In this document: positions 32,815-42,040 of the stretch, piece by piece
Layout: every line of letters starts with the position of its first letter
Position numbering within the stretch: position 1 is the stretch's first letter
Assembly (NCBI RefSeq): GCF_002077695.1
Contig: NZ_MWUE01000018.1
Span: 35,943 to 99,942, forward strand
Direction: 5' to 3'
DNA length: 64,000 nucleotides
Origin: Pantoea latae
GTDB taxonomy: Bacteria; Pseudomonadota; Gammaproteobacteria; Enterobacterales; Enterobacteriaceae
Notes under the pieces: generated by a model
What the model was told of the DNA's origin: nothing
What the model saw: the letters and a program-made list of their open reading frames with translations, nothing else
Database searches by the model: none
Translations under genes and position numbers: made by a program

Positions 32815-33792
32815 ATGAAAATGAATAAATGGATGCTTGCCGTTTCCGTCTCCGCTGCGCTCGGCCTGAGCGCCACCGCCGCGTCGGCGAAGGTGCTGAA
32901 AGTGGCGGAAGTGCAGCCCGCCGGCTATCCCACCGTGGTGGCGCTGCAGCATATGGGCGACAAGCTTAAACAGGCCACCGACGGGCGGCTGGAGATGCGC
33001 GTCTACGCAGGCGGCGTGCTGGGCGACGAAGATCAAACCTTACAGCAGGTGCAGCTCGGCGCCATCGATATGATCCGCGTCTCGCTGGCGCCGGTCACCA
33101 CCATCGCGCCGGAAACCAGCGTGCTGACGCTGCCCTATATCTTCCGCGACGTCGAGCATATGCATAAGGTGCTGGACGGCGAGGTCGGCAAGCAGATCGT
33201 TGAGAAGTTTGACGCCGACGCCAACGCGCGCATGGTGTTTCTCGGCTGGACCGACGCCGGCGAACGCAACATGATCACCAAAAAGCCGCTCAGCAAGCCC
33301 GAGGATCTCAAGGGTATGAAAATCCGCGTGCAGAACAGCGCCATCTCGCTGGCAACGCTAAAAGCGATGGGAGCGAACCCGGTGGCGATGGGCGTCAGCG
33401 AAGTGTTTAGCGCCATGCAGACCGGCGTGGTAGACGGCACCGAAAACAACCCGCCCACGTTCGTTGCCCACAACTACCTGCCGGTGGCGAAGTACTACAC
33501 CCTGACTGGCCATTTTATCCAGCCGGAGATGATCCTCTTCTCAAAAAGCGCATGGGCGCGCCTCTCGCCAGACGATCAGGCGCTGCTGAAAAAACTCGGC
33601 AAAGAGGCGCAGGATGAAGAGCGCCAGCTCTGGGCCACCTACACCCAGCAGTCGATCGAGAAGATGAAAGCGGGTGGCGTCACCTTCCAGGAGACCGACC
33701 GGGACTACTTTATGAAAGCCACGCAGCCGGTGCGCGATGAGTTTGGCGGTAAATATCGAGATCTGATGACGCAGATCGCTGACGTTAAATAA
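32815..33792 (+). CDS. TRAP transporter substrate-binding protein (DctP family)
   Basis: A 325-residue periplasmic binding protein with a signal peptide (MKMNKWMLAVSVSAALGLSA to ASA). Family motifs are ADMI-like QLGAIDMIRVSLAPV, PYIFRDVEHMHKVLDG, and the loop LKGMKIRVQNSAISLATLKAMGANPVAMG in which the conserved Arg contacts the carboxylate of the ligand; GVVDGTENNPPTF follows. It captures a small organic acid for the DctQ/DctM membrane subunits next door. Ligand identity cannot be read from the sequence. Confidence 0.92.
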   Translation: MKMNKWMLAVSVSAALGLSATAASAKVLKVAEVQPAGYPTVVALQHMGDKLKQATDGRLEMRVYAGGVLGDEDQTLQQVQLGAIDMIRVSLAPVTTIAPETSVLTLPYIFRDVEHMHKVLDGEVGKQIVEKFDADANARMVFLGWTDAGERNMITKKPLSKPEDLKGMKIRVQNSAISLATLKAMGANPVAMGVSEVFSAMQTGVVDGTENNPPTFVAHNYLPVAKYYTLTGHFIQPEMILFSKSAWARLSPDDQALLKKLGKEAQDEERQLWATYTQQSIEKMKAGGVTFQETDRDYFMKATQPVRDEFGGKYRDLMTQIADVK

Positions 33793-33800
33793 CCTCCCCC

Positions 33801-33819
33801 GCCGCGCGTCCTGCGCGGC
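33801..33819 (+). other. Intercistronic hairpin between dctP and dctQ
   Basis: Perfect 7-base stem GCCGCGC (33801-33807) and GCGCGGC (33813-33819) with loop GTCCT, 9 bases after the dctP stop. There is no U-tract. Such hairpins commonly stabilise the upstream message or cause partial polarity, giving more binding protein than membrane subunit. Confidence 0.5.
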
Positions 33820-33837
33820 GTTATTCAGGTAACGCAT

Positions 33838-34344
33838 ATGACCCGATACTCTCGTCTGATGGATGGGCTCTACCTGCTGTGCATGGGCATCGCCGCCGTC
33901 GCGCTGCTGATTATGGTGACGGTGATCCCCATCGGCATCTTTGCCCGCTATGTGTTGAACGGCGCGCTGGCGTGGCCCGAACCGGTGGCCATCGTCTGCA
34001 TGATTATTTTTACCTTTATCGGCGCGCCGGTGGGCTTCCGCGCCGGCACCCATATCTGCGTCTCGATGGTGACGGATCGCCTGTCGCCCGGCGCGCAGCG
34101 TCTGATGCTGCGCCTGTGCGATCTGCTGATGGTGGCGACCTGTTTGATTATCTTCCAGGCGAGCTACAGCCTCTGCGCGGCGATGTGGATCCAGCCGCTC
34201 GCCTCGCTGCCGTCGGTAACCTACGGCGAAATGTATTTGCCGATCCCCATCGGCGCGCTGTTTACCCTGTTGTTTGTTATCGAGCGGCTGCTGAACGGCG
34301 ATCAAAGCCAGCGGCCAGTGGTGGTTTTAGGCGGCACCCATTAA
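33838..34344 (+). CDS. TRAP transporter small permease (DctQ family)
   Basis: A 168-residue inner-membrane protein with four hydrophobic segments (about 12-35, 50-70, 88-108 and 130-155). It contains VTVIPIGIFARYVLNGALAW and EPVAIVCMIIFTFIGAPVGFR, typical of DctQ. It couples to DctM for Na+- or proton-dependent uptake. The following dctM starts 10 bases after its stop behind AAGGAG. Confidence 0.88.
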   Translation: MTRYSRLMDGLYLLCMGIAAVALLIMVTVIPIGIFARYVLNGALAWPEPVAIVCMIIFTFIGAPVGFRAGTHICVSMVTDRLSPGAQRLMLRLCDLLMVATCLIIFQASYSLCAAMWIQPLASLPSVTYGEMYLPIPIGALFTLLFVIERLLNGDQSQRPVVVLGGTH

Positions 34345-34353
34345 GGAGCGACC

Positions 34354-35640
34354 ATGGACGCATTGATATTGATCGGCAGCCTGGTTGTGCTGCTGCTGTT
34401 AGGCTTTCCCGTCGCCTTCGCCGTGGGCCTCAGCGCCTTTATCGGCGCCTGGTGGATCGATCTGCCGCTCGAAGCGGTGGTGATTCAAATCACCAACGGG
34501 GTGAATAAATTCTCGCTGCTCACCATTCCCTTCTTTATCCTGGCGGGCGCGATTATGGCGGAGGGCGGCATTGCGCGACGGCTGGTGAACTTCGCCTATA
34601 TCTTCGTCGGCTTTATTCGCGGCGGGCTGTCGCTGGTGAACATCGTCGCCTCGACCTTTTTCGGCGCCATTTCCGGCTCGTCGGTGGCGGACACCGCCTC
34701 GATCGGCTCGGTGATGATCCCGCAGATGGAGCAGAAAGGCTATCCGCGCGACTTCGCCGCAGCGGTCACCGCCAGCGGCTCGGTGCAGGCGGTGCTGACG
34801 CCGCCCAGCCACAACTCGGTGATCTATTCGCTGGCGACCGGCGGCGTGGTCACCATCTCCTCGCTGTTTGTCGCCGGCATTTTTCCCGGCCTGCTGCTGG
34901 GGCTCTGTCTGATGGTGATGTGCCTGGCCTTTGCGCGCAAGCGCGGCTATCCCAAAGGCGAGCGCATTCCGTTTCGCCAGGCGGTGAAGATCTTTTTCGA
35001 CGCCTTCTGGGGCCTCTTCACCATCGTCATCATTCTGGGCGGCATTCTCTCCGGCATTTTTACCGCGTCGGAGTCGGCGGCGATCGCCTGCCTCTGGGCC
35101 TTCTTCGTTACCATGTTTATCTACCGCGACTTTAAGTGGAGCCAGCTGCATATTCTGCTGTTCCGCACCATCAAAACGGTGACCATCGTGATGGTGCTGA
35201 TCGCCTTCGCGGCGGGCTTCGGCGCGGTGATGACCTTTATGCAGCTGCCAACCATTATTACCGACGCCTTTACCAGCCTGTCGGACAACAAGTACGTCAT
35301 TCTGATGTGCATCAACGTCCTGCTGCTGGTGATCGGCACGCTGATGGATATGGCGCCGATCATCCTGATCCTGACGCCGGTGCTGCTGCCGGTGGCGACC
35401 GCGCTGGGCATCGATCCCGTGCACTTCGGCATGATCATGATGACCAATCTCGGCATCGGCCTGATTACCCCGCCGGTGGGCACGGTGCTGTTCGTCGCCA
35501 GCGCGGTAAGCAAGCAGAAGATTGAGCAGGTGGTGGGCGCGATGCTGCCCTTTTACGGCATCCTGTTTCTGGTGCTGATGCTGATCACTTACATCCCGGC
35601 CATCTCCCTCTGGCTGCCGCATGTGATGGGCGTGATGTAG
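34354..35640 (+). CDS. TRAP transporter large permease (DctM family)
   Basis: A 428-residue protein of about twelve helices, the substrate-translocating subunit. Signature stretches include FPVAFAVGLSAFIGAWW, PFFILAGAIMAEGGIARRLVNFA, FFGAISGSSVADTASIGSVMIPQM and TPPVGTVLFVASAVSKQKIEQV. It is third in the dctPQM operon, which lies between exbB and metC, adjacent in E. coli. Confidence 0.94.
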   Translation: MDALILIGSLVVLLLLGFPVAFAVGLSAFIGAWWIDLPLEAVVIQITNGVNKFSLLTIPFFILAGAIMAEGGIARRLVNFAYIFVGFIRGGLSLVNIVASTFFGAISGSSVADTASIGSVMIPQMEQKGYPRDFAAAVTASGSVQAVLTPPSHNSVIYSLATGGVVTISSLFVAGIFPGLLLGLCLMVMCLAFARKRGYPKGERIPFRQAVKIFFDAFWGLFTIVIILGGILSGIFTASESAAIACLWAFFVTMFIYRDFKWSQLHILLFRTIKTVTIVMVLIAFAAGFGAVMTFMQLPTIITDAFTSLSDNKYVILMCINVLLLVIGTLMDMAPIILILTPVLLPVATALGIDPVHFGMIMMTNLGIGLITPPVGTVLFVASAVSKQKIEQVVGAMLPFYGILFLVLMLITYIPAISLWLPHVMGVM

Positions 35641-35650
35641 CGCGCGGCAA

Positions 35651-35675
35651 GGCGGGCGGCGCGCCGTCGCCCGCC
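35651..35675 (+). terminator. GC-rich hairpin after dctM
   Basis: GGCGGGCG (35651-35658) pairs with CGCCCGCC (35668-35675), 11 bases after the dctM stop. There is no clear U-tract, so termination would be weak. Confidence 0.45.
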
Positions 35676-35771
35676 AGCGGACAGGTTCTGAATATCAGGA
35701 TTTGGGGTCAACCCTGACCGGCAATTCATGGTAACGTGAAGCCTTTGTAGGAAGCGGCAGGGCAGACACGA

Positions 35772-36965
35772 ATGACAACCAAAAAAATCGATACCACCTT
35801 AGTCAGCGCAGGACGCAGCAAACGTTACACGCAGGGCGCGGTCAACAGCGTCATTCAGCGCGCCTCTTCGCTGGTTTTTGACAGCGTTGCCGATAAAAAA
35901 CGCGCCACGGCGGGACGCGCCAGCGGCGAACTCTTTTACGGCCGGCGCGGCACCCTGACTCACTTCTCGCTGCAGGATGCGATGACCGAGCTGGAAGGCG
36001 GCGCGGGCTGTGTGCTCTACCCCTGCGGCGCGGCGGCGGTGGCTAACGCCATTCTCTCTTTCGTCGACGCCGGCGACCATGTGCTGATGTGCGGCGCGGT
36101 CTATGAGCCGACCCAGGACTTCTGCACTAAAATCCTCAGCAAACTTGGCGTCGCCACCACCTTCTACGATCACACCATCGGCAGCGATATCGCCGCGCTG
36201 GTGCGCCCGGAAACCCGCGTGGTGTTTCTCGAGTCTCCCGCGTCTATCACCATGGAGGTGCAGGATATTCCCGCCATTGTCGCCGCCGTGCGCGCGAAGG
36301 CGCCCGACGCGGTGATCATGATGGACAACACCTGGGCGGCGGGCGTGTTCTTTAACGCGCTGGCGCACGGCGTCGATATCTCGATTCAGGCGGGCACCAA
36401 ATATCTGATCGGCCACAGCGACGCGATGATCGGCACCGCGGTGGCGAATGCGCGCTGCCTGGAGCAGCTGCGCGAAAACTCCTATCTGATGGGCCAGACG
36501 GTAGACGCCGACAGCGCCTATATGGCGAGCCGCGGCCTGCGCACCCTCGCCACGCGCCTGCGCCAGCATGAAGAGAGCGCGTTAACGGTGGCGGAGTGGC
36601 TGGCGACACGGCCGGAAGTGGCGCGCGTCAACCATCCGGCGCTGGCGAAGAGTAAAGGCCACGCCTTCTGGAAACGCGACTTTAGCGGCAGCAGCGGCCT
36701 GTTCTCCTTTGTGCTGCATGAAAAACTCGGCGGCGAAAAACTGGCGCATTATCTCGATCGCTTCCACCATTTCAGCATGGCCTACTCGTGGGGCGGCTAT
36801 GAGTCGCTGATCCTGGCGAACCAGCCGGAAGAGCTGGCGGCGATTCGCCCGGCGGGCGGCGTCGACTTTGACGGCACCCTGGTGCGCCTGCATATTGGTC
36901 TGGAACACGTTGACGACCTGATTGACGATTTAACGGCGGGCTTTGCCCGCCTGGCGCAGTCGTAA
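35772..36965 (+). CDS. metC: Cystathionine beta-lyase
   Basis: A 397-residue PLP enzyme that cleaves cystathionine to homocysteine, pyruvate and ammonia in methionine biosynthesis. The PLP lysine is in [12 protein letters not shown] (Lys210), with the E. coli-like [14 protein letters not shown] and [15 protein letters not shown] motifs. No MetJ box of AGACGTCT type was seen just upstream. It precedes yghB as in E. coli. Confidence 0.95.
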   Translation: MTTKKIDTTLVSAGRSKRYTQGAVNSVIQRASSLVFDSVADKKRATAGRASGELFYGRRGTLTHFSLQDAMTELEGGAGCVLYPCGAAAVANAILSFVDAGDHVLMCGAVYEPTQDFCTKILSKLGVATTFYDHTIGSDIAALVRPETRVVFLESPASITMEVQDIPAIVAAVRAKAPDAVIMMDNTWAAGVFFNALAHGVDISIQAGTKYLIGHSDAMIGTAVANARCLEQLRENSYLMGQTVDADSAYMASRGLRTLATRLRQHEESALTVAEWLATRPEVARVNHPALAKSKGHAFWKRDFSGSSGLFSFVLHEKLGGEKLAHYLDRFHHFSMAYSWGGYESLILANQPEELAAIRPAGGVDFDGTLVRLHIGLEHVDDLIDDLTAGFARLAQS

Positions 36966-37067
36966 CATAAACAGAACCTCAACCACAGAATGGCGACCGG
37001 CCGCAGATCAAATCTCTCCGCCGGATTGCCGCTAAAATAGATTCCTTGTGACTCGATGGGATAGCAG

Positions 37068-37730
37068 ATGAGTGTTTTACACGAGATTGTTCATGCGCTC
37101 TGGCATCAGGATTTCGCCGCGCTGGCCGATCCAAATGTGGTTTGGGTAGTTTATGGCGTGATGTTTCTGACGCTGTTTCTGGAAAACGGCCTGCTTCCCG
37201 CCTCTTTTTTGCCGGGCGACAGCTTGCTGCTGCTGGCGGGCGCGATGGTGGCCAAAGGGGTGATGGATTTTTTCCCGACGATGGTGATCCTCACCACCGC
37301 CGCCAGCCTCGGCTGCTGGCTGAGCTACCTGCAGGGACGCTGGCTCGGCAATACGCGCCTGGTGAAGAGCTGGCTGATGCACCTGCCGGCGCAGTACCAT
37401 CAGCGCGCCTGGCAGCTGTTTAACCGCCACGGCCTGATGGCGCTGCTGGTGGGCCGCTTTCTGGCGTTCGTTCGCACCATTCTGCCTACCATGGCGGGCA
37501 TCTCCGGCCTGCAGAACGGCCGCTTTCAGCTGTTCAACTGGCTGAGTGGACTGCTGTGGGTGGCGATTGTGGTGGCGTTTGGCTATGGCATCAGTCAGGT
37601 GCCCTTTATCAAACGCCATGAAGATCAGGTGATGGCGATCCTGATGGTGCTGCCGGTGGTGCTGCTGTTTGTCGGCCTGGCGGGCAGCGTTATCGTCATC
37701 TGGAAAAAACGCCGGCAAAAGCAGGCGTAA
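37068..37730 (+). CDS. yghB: DedA family inner-membrane protein YghB
   Basis: A 220-residue polytopic inner-membrane protein of the DedA/SNARE-associated family. The signature [22 protein letters not shown] and the loop [21 protein letters not shown] are present. In E. coli, YghB and its paralogue YqjA are redundantly needed for normal division, Tat export and proton-motive-force tolerance, and the family is linked to lipid recycling. It is convergent with yqhC. Confidence 0.93.
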   Translation: MSVLHEIVHALWHQDFAALADPNVVWVVYGVMFLTLFLENGLLPASFLPGDSLLLLAGAMVAKGVMDFFPTMVILTTAASLGCWLSYLQGRWLGNTRLVKSWLMHLPAQYHQRAWQLFNRHGLMALLVGRFLAFVRTILPTMAGISGLQNGRFQLFNWLSGLLWVAIVVAFGYGISQVPFIKRHEDQVMAILMVLPVVLLFVGLAGSVIVIWKKRRQKQA

Positions 37731-37740
37731 TCGGGCGGCG

Positions 37741-38649
37741 TCAGGCCTGCGGCTCCGCCACCGTCTGACGCACGCGATTGATCTCCTCTCCCGGCGTCAC
37801 GCCGAAATAGCGCTTAAACTCCCGTGAAAACTGCGATGGGCTTTCGTAGCCCACCCGCACCGCCGCCGCGCTCGCCTTCAGCCCGTCATGCAGCATCAGC
37901 AGCCGCGCCTGATGCAGCCGATAACGCTTCAGATACTGCAGCGGCGAGGTCTGCGTTACCGCCTTGAAGTTGTGATGAAACGCCGAGACGCTCATGTTCA
38001 CCTCTGCCGCCAGCGCGTCGACGCTGAGGTTATCCGCATAGTGATTTTCAATACGGCGCAGCGCGCGGGCGATCTGGCTGAACTGGGTGTGGCGGCTCAC
38101 CAGCGACAGCAGTGCGCCGCCCGTTGGGCCAGTCAGCACGTAATAGATAATCTCCCGCACGATCTGCGGCCCGAGCACGCGTGCGTCGCGCGGGTTCACC
38201 ATCACGTCGAGCAGGCGCTCCGCCGCGCACAGCATCGGTTCGGTCAGCCAGGCGGAGTGAATGCCGGAGGTCTGCGGCTGCGGCTGGAAATCTTCGTCGT
38301 CGCCGATCTCAATCAGCAGATCCTGCAGCCCGGCGGTGTCGACCGTCAGAAACATGCCGGCGACCGGCGCTTCCGGCGACGCCCAGGTTTCACACTCCAC
38401 CGGCAGCGGCACGGTGAGCATCAGGTATTTGGTGGCGTCGTAGGTAAACACGGTGCTGCCGAGATAGCCGGTTTTGCTGCCCTGAAACAGGATCACGATA
38501 CCGGGCTGATACATAATCGGCGTGCGCGGCTGGTACTGGTTAACGTAAATCAGGCCGACGTTTTCCACCGGGCAAAGGCGGTGGCGTCCATGGGTCATGA
38601 GGGTCACCACCTGGCTGGCCAGGCGCTGACACAGAGCTTCGTGCGCCAT
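37741..38649 (-). CDS. yqhC: AraC family regulator YqhC-like
   Basis: A 302-residue AraC/XylS regulator. An N-terminal AraC_N sensor (about 1-190; [20 protein letters not shown]) is followed by a two-helix-turn-helix DNA-binding domain (about 195-295; [20 protein letters not shown], then [19 protein letters not shown]). I chose ATG 38647-38649 over a start 57 bases further out, which has no ribosome-binding site. It is divergent from dkgA, which it presumably activates in response to aldehydes, as in E. coli. Confidence 0.9.
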   Translation of the reverse strand: MAHEALCQRLASQVVTLMTHGRHRLCPVENVGLIYVNQYQPRTPIMYQPGIVILFQGSKTGYLGSTVFTYDATKYLMLTVPLPVECETWASPEAPVAGMFLTVDTAGLQDLLIEIGDDEDFQPQPQTSGIHSAWLTEPMLCAAERLLDVMVNPRDARVLGPQIVREIIYYVLTGPTGGALLSLVSRHTQFSQIARALRRIENHYADNLSVDALAAEVNMSVSAFHHNFKAVTQTSPLQYLKRYRLHQARLLMLHDGLKASAAAVRVGYESPSQFSREFKRYFGVTPGEEINRVRQTVAEPQA

Positions 38650-38832
38650 GCATCTCTCTCGCAGGATAAAGAACCCAGTCTGCCAGGCTGCTGCGAAATT
38701 CGCCACTGAAATGGAGAAACAGGCAAGACTTCCGCAGGATCAGGCAGGGCGAGAAGCGGAATTGCCGCCCACAATAAAGTTTGTTGACTAGACTTAACCA
38801 CTCTCGGGTCACTGCAACAGAAAGGAGCACCT

Positions 38833-39657
38833 ATGGCAGATCAACCGATTATCAAACTGCACGACGGCAATATGATGCCGCAGCTGGGGCTGGGCGTGTG
38901 GCAGGCGAGCAACGAAGACGCCCACCGCGCGGTGCTTAAGGCGCTGGAGGTCGGCTACCGCTCCATCGATACCGCCGCGGCCTACAAGAACGAAGAGGCG
39001 ATCGGCCAGGCGTTACAGGATACCGACGTGTCGCGCGACGAGATTTTCGTCACCACCAAGCTGTGGAACGACGACCAGCAGAATGTGCAGCAGGCGATGG
39101 AAACCAGCCTGAAAAAACTGCAGCTGGAGCAGGTCGATCTCTATCTGATGCACTGGCCGTGCCCGGAGAAAGATCACTACGTTGACGCGTGGAAAGCGAT
39201 GATCAAGCTGCAGCAGCAGGGGCTAACCAAAAGTATTGGCGTCTGCAACTTCCATGAAGCGCACCTGAAGCGGCTGCTGGACGAGACCGGCGTCTCGCCG
39301 GTGGTGAACCAGATCGAGCTGCACCCGATGCTGCAACAGCGCACGCTGCACGCGTGGAACGCCATGCATCAGATCCAGACCGAATCCTGGAGCCCGCTGG
39401 CGCAGGGCGGCGAAGGGGTGTTCGATCAGGAGATTATCCGCCAGCTGGCGAAGAAGTATGGCAAAACCGCAGCGCAGATCGTGATCCGCTGGCATCTCGA
39501 CAGCGGGCTGGTGGTGATCCCGAAATCGGTGACGCCGGCGCGCATCGAAGAAAACTTTGCAGTGTTCGATTTCCGTCTGGAGAAGACCGAACTGAGCGAA
39601 ATCGCGAAGCTGGATCGCGGCAACCGTCTGGGGCCAGATCCGGAAACCTTTAACTAA
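38833..39657 (+). CDS. dkgA: 2,5-diketo-D-gluconate reductase A
   Basis: A 274-residue NADPH-dependent aldo-keto reductase (AKR5C) reducing methylglyoxal, other aldehydes and 2,5-diketogluconate. The catalytic set is visible: DTAAAYKNE (Asp and Tyr), FVTTKLW (Lys), and LMHWP (His). The cofactor motif IPKSVTPARIEEN follows near residue 230. GGAG is 7 bases before the ATG. The yqhD gene, which separates yqhC and dkgA in E. coli, is missing here. Confidence 0.95.
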   Translation: MADQPIIKLHDGNMMPQLGLGVWQASNEDAHRAVLKALEVGYRSIDTAAAYKNEEAIGQALQDTDVSRDEIFVTTKLWNDDQQNVQQAMETSLKKLQLEQVDLYLMHWPCPEKDHYVDAWKAMIKLQQQGLTKSIGVCNFHEAHLKRLLDETGVSPVVNQIELHPMLQQRTLHAWNAMHQIQTESWSPLAQGGEGVFDQEIIRQLAKKYGKTAAQIVIRWHLDSGLVVIPKSVTPARIEENFAVFDFRLEKTELSEIAKLDRGNRLGPDPETFN

Positions 39658-39664
39658 CCGCGAT

Positions 39665-39690
39665 GCGCGCTGCTCTGACGGGCAGCGCGC
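39665..39690. terminator. Hairpin between convergent dkgA and ftsP
   Basis: GCGCGCTGC (39665-39673) pairs perfectly with GCAGCGCGC (39682-39690). It separates the two convergent stops; there is no strong U-tract on either side. Confidence 0.5.
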
Positions 39691-39693
39691 CCG

Positions 39694-41124
39694 TTACGCC
39701 GTCGGCTGCACCAGCAGCTGCCCCGCCGTGCCGAGATCGGCCAGCTCCAGCGTCTGGCTGTAGTAGACGAAGGGGAAATGATCGGACGAGCTTTGCGGGA
39801 AGCTCACCAGCAGCTCAACCTCGCCATCGACCCACACCGTATCTTTCCAGCCGCGATCTTCGCCCATCGGCTGCGCGCCGTTGACGCTCTTGATCAGGAA
39901 CATCGCGCCCTGAATATGCATCGCCTGCGGCCGATCGGCGCGCAGGATCCAGCGCTCAAAAGTGCCCTGCTGCACGGTGGTGTCGATGCGGTTCATATCC
40001 CACTGCGCGCCGTTAATGCCCGCCATGCCGTCGCCGATGCGGAACTCGCGCGTGCGCGTCGCCATGCCGTCGAGGATTTGATCCGCCAGCAGGCGCATCG
40101 GCAGGTTATCGGTTACCAGCGGCAGCAGCCCGGTGGGACGCAGCGTCAGCACCAGGGTATTGGTCAGGATTGAGGAAGGCTCGAACAGGCCGCGCAGCCG
40201 ATCCATAATACCGGCCGCCGTGCCGGCGGTGATCGACACCTCATCGCCCTGCGACATATCAATCAGCACTTCGCGGCGTTCGCCCGGCGCCAGCGACAGC
40301 TGCTGCACCGCCACGGGCGCGGGGAGAAAGCCCTGATCGCTGGCGATCACGGTAAAAGGCCGGTTATCGCTCAGCACCATCTGATAGCGCCGCGCGTTGG
40401 AGGCGTTAAGCAGACGCAGGCGCACCCAGCCGCGCGACACCTCGACAAAGGGATTCTGCACGCCGTTGACCAGCAGCACGTCGCCGAGGAAACCGCCGTC
40501 CTGCGGCGGATCGTAGGTCGGCGTGCCGAAGTTATCGAGCCGCTTGTCCTGAATAATCAGCGGAAAGTCATCCACGCCGTAGTGGCGCGGCAGCGGCAGC
40601 TGTTTGCTCACCTCGTCTTCGATCAGCCACATGCCCGCCAGGCCGTTATAGACGTGCGGCGCCATGCGGTTCGGCGTGCTGGCGTGATACCAGCAGGTGG
40701 CGGCGTTCTGGCGGATCGGCAGCACCGGCGCCCAGTCGGCGCCGGCGGACATCATGCGCGGCGCGCCGCCCATCAGCGCGCCCGGCACCTGCAGGCCGCT
40801 GACGGTCATCGCCACCGGCTCGTTCAGGCGGTTGCTGTAGATCAGCTTGACGTCGTCGCCGTTGTAAACGCGCACCGTCGGCCCGAGATAGAGGCCGTTG
40901 ACGCCCCACACCGGCACTTTGTTACTGTCGCCGAGAAAAGACCAGTGGCTGCGCATCAGCGTCAGAAACAGCGGCTGACCGCGACGCGATTCAATAAGCG
41001 GCGGCACCGGCAGCGGCGTATCGCCGTTGGCAACGGAGGCGGCGCGCGCCGCGCCAGGCAAGAGACCCGCGCTAAGCGCCGCGCCAGCAGAAAGCTGGAT
41101 AAACTGTCGTCTGCTGAAAGACAT
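39694..41124 (-). CDS. ftsP: Cell division protein FtsP (SufI), Tat-exported
   Basis: A 476-residue periplasmic protein of the multicopper-oxidase fold that protects the divisome under stress. The twin-arginine signal SRRQFIQLSAGAALSAGLL is at residues 4-22. Three cupredoxin-like domains follow (GTP-like YNGLAGMWLIED near 160; HIQGAMFLI near the end). As in E. coli SufI the copper-ligand His set appears largely lacking. It precedes plsC and parC leftward in the conserved order. Confidence 0.93.
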   Translation of the reverse strand: MSFSRRQFIQLSAGAALSAGLLPGAARAASVANGDTPLPVPPLIESRRGQPLFLTLMRSHWSFLGDSNKVPVWGVNGLYLGPTVRVYNGDDVKLIYSNRLNEPVAMTVSGLQVPGALMGGAPRMMSAGADWAPVLPIRQNAATCWYHASTPNRMAPHVYNGLAGMWLIEDEVSKQLPLPRHYGVDDFPLIIQDKRLDNFGTPTYDPPQDGGFLGDVLLVNGVQNPFVEVSRGWVRLRLLNASNARRYQMVLSDNRPFTVIASDQGFLPAPVAVQQLSLAPGERREVLIDMSQGDEVSITAGTAAGIMDRLRGLFEPSSILTNTLVLTLRPTGLLPLVTDNLPMRLLADQILDGMATRTREFRIGDGMAGINGAQWDMNRIDTTVQQGTFERWILRADRPQAMHIQGAMFLIKSVNGAQPMGEDRGWKDTVWVDGEVELLVSFPQSSSDHFPFVYYSQTLELADLGTAGQLLVQPTA

Positions 41125-41256
41125 AGAACGTCAAACCCTTTACGCCTGGCGCCTGCGCGCCAGCTGATTGTTATTCTTGATTATTGCTGTGCTGCGTCGC
41201 GGCGGCGAAACGCGCGCCGCGTGCATCCGTGCGGGTGCCGGCGACATGCTGGCCGG

Positions 41257-41994
41257 CTAGATTTTACCGCTTTTTTCGCGCGCCTCGACTTCGGCGTTGA
41301 GCGCTTCCAGTTTCTCCATCATCAGTTCGCGGCAGTGGGTCGCCAGCTTGCGCACCGACTGCGTGGTGTAGCCGCTGGTGTCGATCGGCGGCAGCATTTC
41401 CACAATCACCAGACCGTTTTTCAGGCGGTTCAGGTTGATCTTGCCGTGGGTGTTGGAGACCACAATCGGAATAATGGGCACGCCCGCCGCCACGGCGGCG
41501 TGAAACGCGCCGGTTTTAAAAGGTAGCAGACCGCGGCCGCGGCTGCGCGTGCCTTCCGGAAACATCCAGAACGAGATGCGCTTCTTTTTAAACTGATCCA
41601 CCAGCTGGCCGATGGTGCCGTGCGCCTTCGAGCGGTTATCGCGGTCGATCAGCAGGTTGCCGGTGAGCCAGTAGAGCAGGCCGAAGAACGGCACCCACAG
41701 CAGGCTCTTTTTGCCCACCGTCACCGTGGTCGGCTGGACGATCTTCGCCGCGGTGATCATGTCGTAGTTGTTCTGATGATTGGCGATATAGATGGCGTTG
41801 CCGTAATGGGCCGCTTCGGCGGGTTTACGCAGCTCGACCTTGACGCCGAACACCCCGGAGAGCCGGCCGAACAGATGGCCGAAGGTGGCGACATGGCGCG
41901 GGTTGCGCGGCGAAAACAGACACCAGATGCAGCCGAAAACGCAGACCAGAATCGAGTAAATCACCACAAATATCGTGCGCAGTACTAGTAACAT
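41257..41994 (-). CDS. plsC: 1-acyl-sn-glycerol-3-phosphate acyltransferase
   Basis: A 245-residue inner-membrane-associated enzyme that forms phosphatidic acid from lysophosphatidic acid. The HX4D motif is in IANHQNNYDMITAA, and a FPEGTRSRGRG box carries the binding glycerophosphate motif. An N-terminal hydrophobic helix (VLRTIFVVIYSILVCVFGCIW) is present. It lies just downstream of parC on the same strand. Confidence 0.95.
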   Translation of the reverse strand: MLLVLRTIFVVIYSILVCVFGCIWCLFSPRNPRHVATFGHLFGRLSGVFGVKVELRKPAEAAHYGNAIYIANHQNNYDMITAAKIVQPTTVTVGKKSLLWVPFFGLLYWLTGNLLIDRDNRSKAHGTIGQLVDQFKKKRISFWMFPEGTRSRGRGLLPFKTGAFHAAVAAGVPIIPIVVSNTHGKINLNRLKNGLVIVEMLPPIDTSGYTTQSVRKLATHCRELMMEKLEALNAEVEAREKSGKI

Positions 41995-42040
41995 ATATCC
42001 CTCATTATGGCGCGGCGGAGAAGATCATCCGCCGCGTTGC

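Noticed and set aside
35676..35771. MetJ box upstream of metC
   Set aside because: I looked for AGACGTCT-type repeats and found none; a GGTCA/TGACC dyad is present but does not match.
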